64,000 nt of DNA from contig OZ034967.1 in assembly GCA_964030785.1 (NCBI GenBank), forward strand, positions 63,022,613-63,086,612, given 5' to 3'. The position numbers and the translations under genes are program-made. The number at the start of each line of letters is the position of its first letter. Position 1 is the first letter of the stretch. This DNA is from Siderastrea siderea (lineage: Eukaryota > Cnidaria > Anthozoa > Scleractinia > Rhizangiidae). Positions 24,511 to 38,200 of the stretch are shown here, one piece after another. The notes below the pieces were generated by a model. That model was not told the DNA's origin, searched no databases, and saw nothing but the letters and a program-made list of their open reading frames with translations.

Positions 24511-26479
24511 CACGCTTTAGCTGCGTACGGGGAAGATAGCGATTCTGAAGGGAATCAGAGCGCTGAAGAAGAAATTACACCCGAACATACAGCACATCTC
24601 AATTCTGATGTGTCAATTTCACAACTTCAATCGAAGTTCCAGCTCAAAAGTGCTCCGGAGGTCACTGCAAAGGTTTGTTCATTAAGCTTGTACGTATCAC
24701 GATTTGGGTCTTTTCGAACTGGAAGTGTCAAAATCGCAATTTATACCGCGTTTACTATAGCTTACTTGTTTACGTATAAGCTTAAAACTAATTTTCTCAT
24801 TCTATCTGTAAGTAGACATTACTCTGGAACTATCATTCAGCATATGTACCAGTCAAATTGAAGCTTCAACATCCCCCCCCGGGCAACCCCCGGGCAACCC
24901 CCCGGGCATTTGAACTTTTGAAGATTGGCTTGTTCAAATTCCCTCCCCTTGGGGAAAAAAAGCCGTTGAAATCCCCCACCTATTGTTACTGAAATACCTC
25001 TCCTCAAAGACAAATTTCGTCTTCAATCAAACACTGTTCACACTTTTCAGAGAGAGGTATGCCATGATGACACCTTCAAACTTCATTTAAAGACCGTTTT
25101 GAGTGCGTTATTCACTAACAAAGGCGAAATTCGATCTTGGAAATCCGTCAAACCCTGCAAAAACCGAAAAACTCACGGGTATATTACGCTAGAACAAGAG
25201 ATAAATCTGGTTCAAATTCCCCACCTTTCCAAGGCAACGTTCAAATTCCCCCCTCCCCGGGCACAATGCATAGTCAAATGCCTGGGGTTTGCCCGGGGGG
25301 GGGGGGGGTGTTGAAGCTTCAATTTGACCGGTACAATAGGCTTTGTTAATAAAAAAGAATGTTTTGTCTCTTCGATTCACTGGTGCGCTGGCATATTTCA
25401 ATGCCATAGATCACTGTGTTGACAATCAGATTTAAAAAACAGGTGTTACAGGTAGAATTTGTGAAGCCAAAAAAGCCAGGTTTGTTTTCGTGAGAAGGCG
25501 CTTCTGTAGGAGTCGTGCTACAATTAGTTACCCACCGTTAATATGCAGATTTTGACCAATCTTTATCAGAAGATGTGTAAAATAAAAAGCATTTTAACTT
25601 GTGTTTGCTATTTTCTTGCTCAGGAGGATGTTGGTGTGATAAGGCAAGTGGATCCAACAGCAAAGGAAATCACTTACAATCCGCGATATGAGGAGATGTT
25701 TACTCCACAGGTTGTACAATGTGGTGTCTTTTGATACTTGAGACCCTTTTGTAGACCTCCCAACTTAATGTATACGTCAGGCACCTCATCCTTTAATGAT
25801 AATTTTCCCATGAGCATGCACTGGATATGAGGTACTATACAATAAACAGAGTAAAATGTGCATTTTTATTGGTCTAGAGGAGTTTGTGATTAAAGTAGAG
25901 ATGAATGAATGATGTAATGAGCGGCACAGTTCTGCGCATGCAAATCATCACTACAAAGATTTTTAAAAACATTTCTGAATTTGTGTGGGGTGATCAAGAT
26001 CAAAACAATGTATTAAACAAATAGATTCCCTTTGACCATGTGTGTGTACTCTGGTAACGCACAGAGGGTGTCAAAACATAGTAAAAACATTAGTCACACG
26101 ACTTGCCTGCGGCTCGTACCATACTGTACTTCTTTGTTCTTACCACATTTTGATGTCAGCAGTGCATTATCAGAGTACGTGCACCTGGCCAAATGGAATC
26201 CATTCGTTAAGTGCATGTAAATAAACAACTACTTTGTAGGCACATAGTGGAAAGTTGGTTTTAATTCCCAAATCAAGTTAAATGCTCAACTTTGGTAGCT
26301 GTTGCTGATTTTTTTTCAATTATTTAAGGATGAGACTTTTGCTTTGTGGCAAAAACGTTTGAACTGCCATAGCACTTGATATAGTGACAATTCTTCTTCT
26401 ATTATTTGCTGATAACCTGTATGTGGTGAATCAGTAAATAAGCTAGAAATTCAATAAGCGAGACTGAGAATTTAATAGC

Positions 26480-26522
<43 letters not shown>

Positions 26523-29500
26523 CTGTATTGAAATATCAACCTACAGACATACGTGTAAGCTTACAAATACTAAGGGCCTGTTTACAAGGAGGGAGGGTTA
26601 CCCTAGCAAGCGGGTTAACCCTAGCAGGAGGGTCAAAGATAGCCCGGGTTTACAAGCAAAATTTCACAGGTAGGGTAACCCTACCACCCGGGACAACTTA
26701 AATGTGCTTGGTAACCGCACGCAGTTACCAAGGGTCTGGAAACAAGTAGAAAGTTTAACCCGGGTAGACGAGTTAACCCTTCCTGGAGTGTTTACAAGGG
26801 AAAAAGTTAACCTGCCTGCCAGGGTAACCATAGCGCGCAGATAGGGTAACCCGGCTACCTGGGTAGCCCTAGCTGCCTTGTAAACAAGACAAAGCAAAAA
26901 AGAGGAGATGTGTGAGTGCTAGGGTAACCCACTTGCTAGGGTAACCTGCTTGCTAGGGTAAGGATATCTATATTAAAATATGAAAAGTGGAATGTAAATT
27001 AAATTTCTAGGCAAAGTTGAAAAGACATCTATTGGTGAAACACCACTTGTCAACCTTTCGGTCCCAGCATGTGGCAAATTAAATAGATAAATATACCTTG
27101 CCCAAATGTCTGAAGGTTTTCCAATAATTCTGAACGTCATTGAAAATGTCCAGAGATTTCCAAAGAATGTCTGGACATGGCCACAGTTTGGAGGATTCAA
27201 AAACAACATTTAGTTGTCATTCATAGGACAATGTTGTAGAAATTGAATCAAATTTACAGTATGTGAATGAATAGAATTCAACCTGAAGTTGCAGCTGGTA
27301 AAGCATGAATGTGTCAAATATTGCATGTTGTTTTATCAGGTAATGCTCCTTGAACAACAAAATCAACCTGTACAAGATACCCTTGACATATTCTCCAAAA
27401 AAGACTAAACTATCTGAGGACCTGACAGCCAATATTGATGATTGACTGCCTTAGAGTTTATCTTCATGTACTATCAATTCTCCCAACTTGTACCACAAAA
27501 CTTTTATGGAGGCAAGCAAAGGGTTAAATGACCAGTTTAGCTCTTTACTGCTTTTATTGGAAAATATTTTGACTTGAAAACAAGTGAAATAAATTTTAAG
27601 CTACCAATACCATCAGCAAGCCAACAATTTTATCGAGCATTAATATTCGTGGATTTATTTACTGAACAGGTTGGGCCGTCAAACCCATTTAAAACAAGAC
27701 AGCAAAGTGCTCCAAAGAACAGCCTTGCAGGTATTTAAACCAAAAGTTTAAAACTTTACATTTTACATTGTTTTTATGTGCATCACGTCAAAATCAGTAT
27801 AATTTTGACTGCACTCGCCACATGGGCAAGTGACTTTAAGAGAATGCCACCACAATATCCCAATTAGTACTCGCCCAGAAAGATTTGACACTCGCCTAGG
27901 TAATTGAGCACGTGCTAATTTCCACCCTTGGCTGAAAATAAAGTCATTGTTTTTGGGTGGTCTGGTATCAATAACCATGTGTGTGGCATAAAAGTAACCC
28001 GACAGAATGCTATGTAGTCAACTCTGTCCTCACAGACATCTCTACTTGTACAACATGGACACCTCTCTGTCATGGACAGTTTTGCTTGGTCTGGAGGAAA
28101 CCAAAATTCACAAACTTTACCTCCATATTGATAATACTGACACTTAACAGAATCATTCTCAAGCAATATCAAATAAATGATAAATTGCTACACTGAAAAT
28201 CCAAGCCAATTAAAAAAATTTAGTGGCTTAGGTGGGACTTGAACCTGCAACTTTCAGATTACTAGACCACTGCTCTACCATCTGAGCTACAAAGCCACTA
28301 TGGGCACAGTACATGGAAAATGGGATTCATCCACACGCTGTTGCCATCGTAGCTTTGTAGCTCAGATGGTAGAGCAGTGCTCTAGTATTACTTACCCGAA
28401 GGTCATGTTTTCAAGTCCCACCTAAGCCACTGAATTTTTTCAGTGGCTTGGATTTTCAGTGTAGTAGTTTATCACTTTTCGTTGTCCATATTAACAATGT
28501 TGTACTGTATTTAACATGGTTCTGCAGTATCATTATATTCAAGTGAGAAATGCTTGCAACCTCAGTCCAATTTCAAGATTTTCAATTTTTGTTGTTTTGG
28601 TTCCAGGTTACGTAGAACCAGCTCACGTGAGTGACTTTACCTTTGAGACTCAAAGGAGAACTTTCACTAGTTATGGTGAGTACAGTGTATAAGTGTTATA
28701 AGTCACAGTATATTGCTGTGACTGTGGGTTATCCATAGAGATTGTTGAAGTACAAGCCCCGTTTATAATGACTATGACATGCGCATTCAAGATCCAGGAG
28801 GGGGACATCCCCATAAAAGTGACTGGGGTGCCATTCTCTTTCATATGTATGGGTGCCTCTTATGGTCACGTGTTAAAATCTAAAATGACCACTGCAAGAA
28901 TTATTGTCCAAAAAATATAACAAGAAATGAACGTCAGTTTCTTTTCATGATTAGGGCCTTGTAGGGGTGAAAATAAAATTGCACCACACCCACAAAACAA
29001 GATGCTGGTGTCATTTGGGTGTGCCTTTCTTTTGATCATCCATACTTGTAAGTTCAATGTTTGTTTCAAACAAAATTTCATTATTTTTCCTTATTGAATC
29101 TAAACAGGTTATGCCTTGGATCCAAGTGTTACATCAGGAGCCAGCACAAGCGGCGACAGGTTTGCAACCCTCTCACTTTCTTGAGCTCCAAACTATGTAA
29201 TTTTAAACCAGTTAAATTTTTGTTTCCCTTTGCTTCAGATTATGGTTGTGAATCTGAGACAAAAGAAAATTCAAAATTAAACTGGTTTGAAAATTTTCAA
29301 ACTTACTTAATATACTATTGCAACCCCAACATCTATACAAGTATCTAATTATATCCTCATTTACTGTACAGTACGTTGCCCAGTTTTCGTACAAAAAAAC
29401 TTTATTTGATTATTTTCATCAATCGTTCAAATCTTCGTCAACCAAAGAATTCCAAAAACAATGGGAACATTTCAGCCATAAATAGCTGGTTTTGGCTGGC

Positions 29501-32218
29501 TTTTTGACGAAGAAGCAGGTCAGTGCGGACAATTTCTTACAAGGTGAGAAAAAATTTAGCGGCTGATATTTGCACTTTTCACTGCACAGTAAAGGTATCT
29601 TAGATAAAAAAAAATAGCCCGTTTTGTAGGTAATTTTGTAAGGAACTTCATGATTTTTGGAGAGATGATAGGTAAAAGATGAAAGTGAATAGTAGAACTT
29701 TCAATGCCAACTTAATTTTAACTGCTCCTGAATTTTAGCGGTGAAAATCTTGGGATAAATTTTGATCTACTGTGCCAGTTTTCATACACTTAGTGGAGCT
29801 TTTCTCAAAACCCGTTTTTAAATAGGTTAATTTAAAAATAAAGAACTGGATTTTAAACTTAACTGTTCAAAAACTAGTAAGTTGCAAGTGTAGCAAAGAT
29901 AACACAACAACCCTTGCATAGTACGATACACTATATGTATTTGTTGTGGTAGCAACAAAATTACAGGTCATGCAAAGGTCACAAATGTTTACTAAACGTG
30001 AATATAAAACGTGAATATAATAAACTAAGGTAGTTGTGTATGCATAGAATGTTGACTTACACCTTGAAATATCATTACTTTACTGGTCTGATTTTTTTCA
30101 CTCCATTGCGATTTTAATAAAGCAGCTAACAAAGGCAATCGTAAGCGGAAGCAGAAGCGAAACGTTTGCTATTTTAAAGGCGTAAGCGGAAACGGAAGTA
30201 AAACGTCAAATCTTTTGCAAGCCTTTTTTCTTAGCAGCTGTAATGTGTGGAATAGTAATCGGTGAACCACCTTTGCCAAGGCAGTAAATAAAGTACGAGA
30301 CAGTGGATTGAGTGTAAGAAAATCAGTCCAAAAGTGGGGGACTAAAAACTCAACACTGCAGGATTCGATTGAGCATCCACCCTCCCGATTAACCATTCGC
30401 TTTGTACACCAAACATTAATCGCTAAGCCGATTTCTATTCACAAATCAAAGAGAAAACTTGATAATCGTGCAGCAGAGTGGCTGACACATCGGCTTGCGC
30501 CGAGCGTTTTCATGGAAAAATCTTGTTTACTCGATGTACAAAAACTGGGCCAGGTGTTCGTAGACTGGGCAATTTAGGAGTTTTGGGAAAAATGGCATAG
30601 TTTTGAAAATACATGGACCGAGCGGCAATCTTTGTACATGTTAAAGGTAAGTGAATGGGCTATCTCTAAAAGAAATCTCAGAAATTTTCATCTTACAGAC
30701 GAAAAGATATAGCGATTACAAACTAAAGGGTACGAAAACTGGGCAACATACTGTATCTTTAATTATTTTGATATGGCATTTTATGTTGCAAATATATACA
30801 AAACTAGTGCAAGGATAGACCATAATTGCTGTCATTTTTGTCTTCCGGGACCCACTTAGTTCCCCCTGCTACAGAAAGCACTTAGGTATTAAAAGCCTAA
30901 ATATGGGGAATCAAAAATGTTGTGTAACAAACAATTTATTAAGCACAAAATTGTAGAATGCAGTTGGGTGTTTTAACTGTACTACTTAGAGGTTGCCTAA
31001 CTGATTCATCAAAACAATAAATATGCATTGTATTATGGTTTTTTGTCTTTGTTTATAAAAAGGTTTGTTGGTGATACAGACAAAGCAAAGGAAAAGAAGG
31101 GTAAGGACAGTGTAGACAGAGAAATATTTTTGCAGTCTCATCTTTGGAAAGTTGTCTTTTTGTCTGTATGGTTATTCTTTCCTCCTGTCATGATGATTTA
31201 AGCTTAACCCATTACGGTCATTCCCCTGTATTGCATTATGTGCATCCTTACTGCGCACGATTTGCTGTGTCATTAGCGCACGCTCACAGCGCGCGCACAT
31301 CCAGGGAGTAATAGGTTTCCTATGAGGCTAAGCTCGCTAGAGAAAAGGATAGTTATTTACTCTTAAACAAGCATGGGGACCTATCTTTTTTCCAAATATT
31401 TTTTACCTACTATTCATCCTCTTTTTGTTCAAAAAGTTGAAAAAAAACACATGTTTGAAAAAAAAGTTATTACTAGAAACACGTTACTCACGGAGATGAA
31501 TTCACGACCTCAAGAACACGCACGTAAGGAAGGTTTTAAGTCAATTTCGTCTGATGCTTTGAGCATCTGCCATAAAACTTCTAGTAAATTGCTCCTTGTT
31601 ATCAGTATTTTACATCTAGTACGTAGTTTCAAGATTTGCTTTAATTATGTGCGTCCTCTTCCTACGGAAAGTAGCATAAACTGATCAAGTAAACACGTGT
31701 TCGTTAGGCAAAGGAATTATGGGGTAACTTGAGACGATGATGTCTTGTAAACGGACATGGGGACCTATTCTTTTTATTTCATATTTCAAAACATTGCACG
31801 ATAGATAACAACTTGTGAAAGTTTGACAAAAATTGTATGTTAAATTTTATTTCGGGGGAATGACCTTTAGCCTCAATAGTGACAAGGATCTAATTTCTCC
31901 TTAAAGTATCATTACTTGATCAAACATACAGGTCATGAGAATTGAACAAATGATCACCAAAGATGAGGTGTCTCGATGTGTAAGCAAATTCTCCCAACTA
32001 GTAACATAAGAAATATATGGAGAACAGTAAGGAGAACATGTGTGTTGATATTGGGGCTTAAATTAACCAGCTAACTGTTTTGTCCAGGTGTAACAATATT
32101 TGAAGTAGCAGAAGCACGAGCTGGGGACAAAAGGAAAAGAGAAAAGCCAGGTGATCCAGGAGATATTGAGGGATACAAAGGTAAAGTAGACCTATAATTA
32201 AATATTAAATGGAATGAT

Positions 32219-32249
<31 letters not shown>

Positions 32250-35200
32250 CCATCGACGTTTACAAGAGTAACATTTGACAGTATATCAACTGAAGAACTA
32301 GTGGCCCTCAATCCTAACAACTATTACAATAAGAATTAAATATATCCTTAAAATACGTCTTATTTGCAAGTCTATCATTACTGTATAAGAACGGACTAGA
32401 ATAACATTGGCTAAGTAAAATGTTGTGAGATGCTGGCTAGTTAAAATATACAACAGAAAAAAATTTATGTTGCATTTAGACTAAAATGGTCACAGTACAG
32501 TACAGAAACAGTTTAAACCATTGCTTTTTTAGCCGGGGAAAAAAATTCAAGGCAATGGCATCACTGTAGCCTTAAACACCACCTCACGGTCAGAGTTCCA
32601 TGAGCCATCCCACCACATGGAGAATTGGGCTTGTTCAGCCTTACAAGAAACTGTTATTTATGGTAAAATGGCTCATGATAAGTTCTCTCCACTCTTCAAA
32701 TCTTCATGTTGCTTTTCCAAACTCTGTGCTGGCCGTGGAATCAAAGAAAAGGCAGCCACTTTTACATTTTCTTTCCAGCAGCATGTAGTTTCCATGTCCT
32801 TGTCTGTAGTTAAGTCAACCATTTATCATTACTTTATTTTTAGGTCCATGGGCAACATACGTTGATGAGTCTAAAGTTGCCAAACCATCTGAGGTGAGAT
32901 TACTAAGGAACTAAATGCATCCATAATATCGGAACTCCATACTTACATGTATAAAGGGGTAAACAGTGGAAGTTACCTCCATAGTCATGCTGCATACCCC
33001 ATACATGTACACTCTTACGTGTATGTAAGTACGTAGATACATTGCCTTAGTCAACAATTTTACTTCTAAATTCTAAATTTGTCCTGTTCTCAGAGAAGCT
33101 GATTGTCATGGCTCATCAGATATAAGTTCCTGCGCAAGGTTGTAATGATGGATTGCATTATTTTGGCACGGCCACTGGCTGGAGCCCAAAAGCTGACATT
33201 TTTTGTTTCCCTGATTTCTTCGTCTTTTTCTTTTTGGTTTCTTTGTTTGCTTTTGTTTTTTCCTCTCTTTATCTTTTGTTTGTATGTTATAAAACTCAAT
33301 TTAAATTTTGTTTCCATTTGTGAATGTAAAAGGCTTGAAAAATGCAACTAACATGGTGACATACTGTAATTACAGCACAAGTGTCTGATACAATTAAAAT
33401 TGTCTCTTAAGGAACAAGCAGCCAAACTAGAAGAGTTTGGGATGACAAAGCAAAAGAGAAGCAAGAAAGATGAAGACAAGAGTGTGGAGGAAAAGAGTAC
33501 TTTACATGGTAATACAGATGGAGGCGGCATAACCTACCCTCCCCTCCTCTCTTCTTCAATAATACACCTTCCACATTTTATACAAAAACTTACTGTTCAG
33601 CTGATTGGTATTATCGATTACATTTGCTCCCCCACCACAATGGAGTTAATAATCCGGGCCCGCTGTAATTGGCCTCAGCTGTTGCGGTGTCCCTGCCAAC
33701 CCCCTTCTTCAGTATAATTACTTTGTATGTTCTGTTATCTTTGGCGAAGCTAATAAAATAAAAATAATATAGTATGTAGAGGATCAGGGCTGTGCTTGGG
33801 TGTCTCAGACTGCTAACTTTTGTCTTCAGGCAACGAGACAAACTTATGTTTTGCGTCAGGTTCAAGGGCTGGTACCCCCGATTTCATGGTTGGGAGACTT
33901 TGAGCTCTCTGTGAGTCTTCTAAGAACACAGCCTTGAGGATGGTGTAGTGCCCCCTGATTACCGCACCCTGGTTGTAGGGCTTCTTTCTTATTATTTTCT
34001 TGCTGCTGCAGAACATGTAGAATTTTGTTACTATAACTACAGTTAAACCTGTGTTTAACGTTCACCTTTTTTAAAAAGAAAAGTTTTTTAAACCAATCTG
34101 ACTTTTTTCTTCTAAATTTGCGGTGGCTTCTGTCCACCTTCATCAGAGCTTAACTGGAAGTTTGTTGGTGCTCACGCCTACAAGCTCCTGATTTTTGATG
34201 TCCCTATTTTGAATTAGTGCTATATTAGCATGAGGGAACACTTTCCTCTCGTTTACTGTGTTGCTATCGATATTGCTATCCTCACACTTGTATACCGTTA
34301 ATTCAAAATCAGGGACTTCATCAACAATGCACAAACTTGTAAGCGCAAGCACCATGAAAGGATAATTTGATATTGAGGAAGACACCTACACAGGAAAAAA
34401 TTGCCCACCAAATGTTTTATGTCTTGATTTTTGTGATTTGTGAAAAGAAGTTACAGAATTTGATTACGAACATTGCCATACTTGTAAACACTCCTTCAAA
34501 GAGATTGTTTAAACAATGAATATAACATGTTGGGTCTTTGTAAAAGGTGACTATGTCTGCTTAATAATATCATTATTTATGTGACCACCTAATATTAGTA
34601 AAGGCCACCACCTAATTATTTTAAAAATGATAGAGACCAAGTTTATAGCAAGCAAGGGAAGATTACTTTCTGGAAATTTCGAGGTGATACATGTACAGGG
34701 CTCAGGTCTGACTGTGTTGTATTTTTTCCTGGTCCAGTTCAAGACTCAGTGGATTATCAGGGTCGATCTTATCTTCACATTCCACATGATATCGACATCA
34801 AGCTGGACACTGATGAACCACCTGAGCGATGCTACTTACCAAAGAAACACATTCACACATGGTAAGTAAAGTCCGTTTACAGTGCAATGTGTAGACTTCT
34901 CAATGTCCTTTGCATATCTTTTCCAGTCTAGCAATCCTTGAGAACTTTAAACTTGTTTTTTTCACTGCTGTAAAAAATATTCCTGGGCCTACATTTAACT
35001 TTTAGACAAGTCTAGACAGTATGCTGTTTCCCTTGCTACTTTGACAGCATCTTTTACTGGTTTGGGCAACATTTTGACATTGGTTAAAATGTTCCATTTC
35101 AATCGGCTAAGCAGGTGTGACAGCTGTTAGGGGCAGAGTTGTCAATTTCCATGTTCACAATCCACTGTATTGAAAAAGAAGGCAGCTGTACATTTTACCA

Positions 35201-38200
35201 CAATACCTTGCAAACCTAACACAGCCAGTAGGCACATAAAAGCAATATTTTTGCATAAATTTGTCCCTGTGCTGGCAACATTGTGTATGGTGAGGTTGAA
35301 ATTTTTAGAACTTTTCTTTGCATTTTTATGAGCGTTTTTAGGGTTTTTGTGCGCTAAGTATTATGGGTAAATGTACCAGTAGCCATCTTTTTCGGTCCGG
35401 TGGATGGCCACTTCATCTCCCAGAGCTCTTGCATTTGATTTGCCACTTTCGAAAACATGCTGTTAAGCAGTCATTTTGGGTGTTCTGTTGGTAAAGTACC
35501 TGTAATAATTGTTAGACTAAGTGTAATGTTGTAGCCTTTTACCTGCCTTTATTAAGGAAAGACAGACATACATGTAAAAAGACATTGAGACACATTTCTT
35601 TCTTTAAGCAGGTTTTATTTTATTAGTTAATTTTCGTAACCATACACATGATTTTACTTTTAAATTTGTGTTGTAATATAATTGCAGTGAGAGCAAACAT
35701 AAATCTGTGGACAGTTTTAGTTGAATTAAAAAGTGGAGTATGTTGGTTTTGTTATGTTTCGTGGTGTGGGATTTTGTTTTTGGTTTTTTGCCAGCGTCTG
35801 GGTGTAGAAGTACATGTAAAGAAATTCATCGGTACATAAACAGTCATGTAGTTTTGTCGATCAGTCATTCAAACTTGATTCTGTTGTTTTTAATCATCAG
35901 GGCTGGGCACACAAAGGGTGTTTCGTGCATTAGATTTTTTCCCAGGTCAGCTCATCTCCTGTTATCCTGCAGCATGGACTGTAAGATCAAGGTAAATGCT
36001 CTGCTCTTACTTAACTTCTAAAAATTCCTCCGTAATACATCTATAAGCTTATACACTTTTATTCACGCTTAGCTCTTGTAGATCACTTACAAGACCTTTT
36101 TCTATGGAACTTGTTATATCTTACTTTGGTGACATTGTGCTTTTAATACTCAAAAATTGCTATTTACAATACAACACAATATTTATTGAACACTCCCAAT
36201 GGGGGCTTTTAAGCCAGCTGGACCAGTCTTGTAAGACCAATCTAACTGAAACACTTTACATTAACCAAATATGACCGGAAAAAACTCACATCGACAGAAA
36301 GTTATTCAAAGGGGAAGCCTTAAGTGTATGCTTAAAAGCTTAAAGTTTCACTTAATTTGTTAAGACCCTAGACTCTGAGGACATCTCCTTTACAGGTTGT
36401 TATTGTAGGTTAACAAGTAGCAATTCAGTACAGCAGCTCTTATTTAGCTTTTTTACAGCTAAGTTGAGTGTGTCAGGAAATATGTGTGCACAGTACGATC
36501 CAAGAGGTATAACCTTTTTTTTTCTTTTTCTCCAGCTCTGGGAAGTTTATGGTAAAAGACGGTGCCTGAGAACATTCGTGGGTAAGTTACTTGCTGTTTT
36601 CAGTGCACAGTAGCCAAATCCCGGAGTCAAGTAACATGCTAAATACATTGTTCTAACTTATTCATTCAGTTCTCTTCAATTTATAATGCAGTTGATTTGG
36701 ATACTTATGCGTATACTCCTATTGAAGTTTGCACTAATACCGAGAGTGTGCGAAAAAATGAAAATCAGGCTATAGTCCGTGAAAATAGTTCGGTACATTG
36801 ATAGATCTTACCACAGGCATTGCCTACAAGCTGTTCACTATAACAACCTCTGTTCGCTGTAACAGCCTCCCAATAGCTTCAGCGAAAAAGGAGAAAGAGG
36901 AACATGATACAAAGTGACATTTGCAGTCTCAGATAACCAATGTGTAACAATTTTGACAATATATAACACGATACACTGGTATATATTTAAGGGAACGTTA
37001 TAGGATTAACCTCGTGTTTCCTTTTCAAGATGTATTTTATTAATGTATTTTTTTCTCTATATCTTGAATAAACTTATTGTATTGTATTGTATTGCATTGT
37101 ATTGTATTGTATTGCATTGTATTGTATTGTACTGTACTGTATTGTGAAGTTGCAATAGATCAGTATGCATTTCGTGTGTCCTAGTTCATTCACCAATATG
37201 TGACAGTTATAACATTTTAGACGTTTCAGTTCACAGTACATCATTACAAAGTCATTTCTTATGTCCTAGGTCACAGCAAGGCGGTCCGTGACATCTCTTT
37301 TAATAACACAGGAACACAGTTCCTTAGTGCTGCTTATGACAGATACGTCAAACTTTGGGACACCGAGACAGGTTGGCAAACACAACAGTTTCTTTAGCCT
37401 AAGAAAACAGCCGATGTTTCACGAGGTCGCCACTTGAGCCCTCGCAAAACGACGACTGAGTAACGAGCGCAGAAATTCCATACTGATGACGTGTCACTAC
37501 CCAGATCTTGGTAGTGCTTCTGATTGGTTGAAAGAAAATTCCAACCAATCAGGAGCACTACCAAGGTCTGGGTAGTGAACGTCATCAGTATGGAATTTCT
37601 GCGCTCGTTACTCAGACGTCGTTTTGCGAGGGCTCAATTGGCGATCTCGTGAAACATCGGCTGTTTTCTCAGGCTACAGTTTCCTCTCTTTTGATGACAA
37701 AGAGTGATATTGATGTCACTCCTATGGACAAGAGTGAACAAGCCATCCAAATACTATTAACAACTTCCGTTTTCTCCCAGGATGGTTTCTACTTCGCCAG
37801 ATTTTCAGTTTGAAATTCGAGAAACTTTCCGAGTCCAATGGAAAGGCTTTTTCCATGCGAGTGAGAAGCCTCGTTTTCAGGTCCAAATTTTGTACTCCAA
37901 AATGGTAGATCACAAAAATTTGCATGATCCCGTGAGAAGCCAACGAAATGGATGTTACACTGGGAACACTTTGTGACACCGTAGTCTACTGGTTTAGCGT
38001 TGAAATTAAAACTTTGTTGAGTGGCGGAGGGACACTTGACCTTGTTTCAATAGCAACGAATTATTGCCCTTGTCGGTCTCCATTTCAACTGGTTGAACGG
38101 AAAATTTCAATAAACTGAAATTGCCCTGGATACGGCTGCTTACCATTTACGTGAAAAAATATGGGAAATTCATAATTAACTATTGTGCAGTTTTGGACAC

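Larger units (their letters stand above)
28151..28478. mobile_element. Palindromic element with two divergent tRNA-like units (copy B)
   Basis: Inverted ends ATAAATTGCTACACTGAAAA with CCAAGCC, and their complement, enclose two tRNA-Thr(AGT)-like units pointing outwards: minus strand 28,224-28,296 and plus strand 28,350-28,429. Copy A at 17,710-18,080 keeps only one. The element sits in CDC40 intron 3. Confidence 0.7.

Noticed and set aside
32071..32253. Open frame starting with a Met run
   Set aside because: It is the (ATC)n microsatellite on the minus strand in a CDC40 intron.
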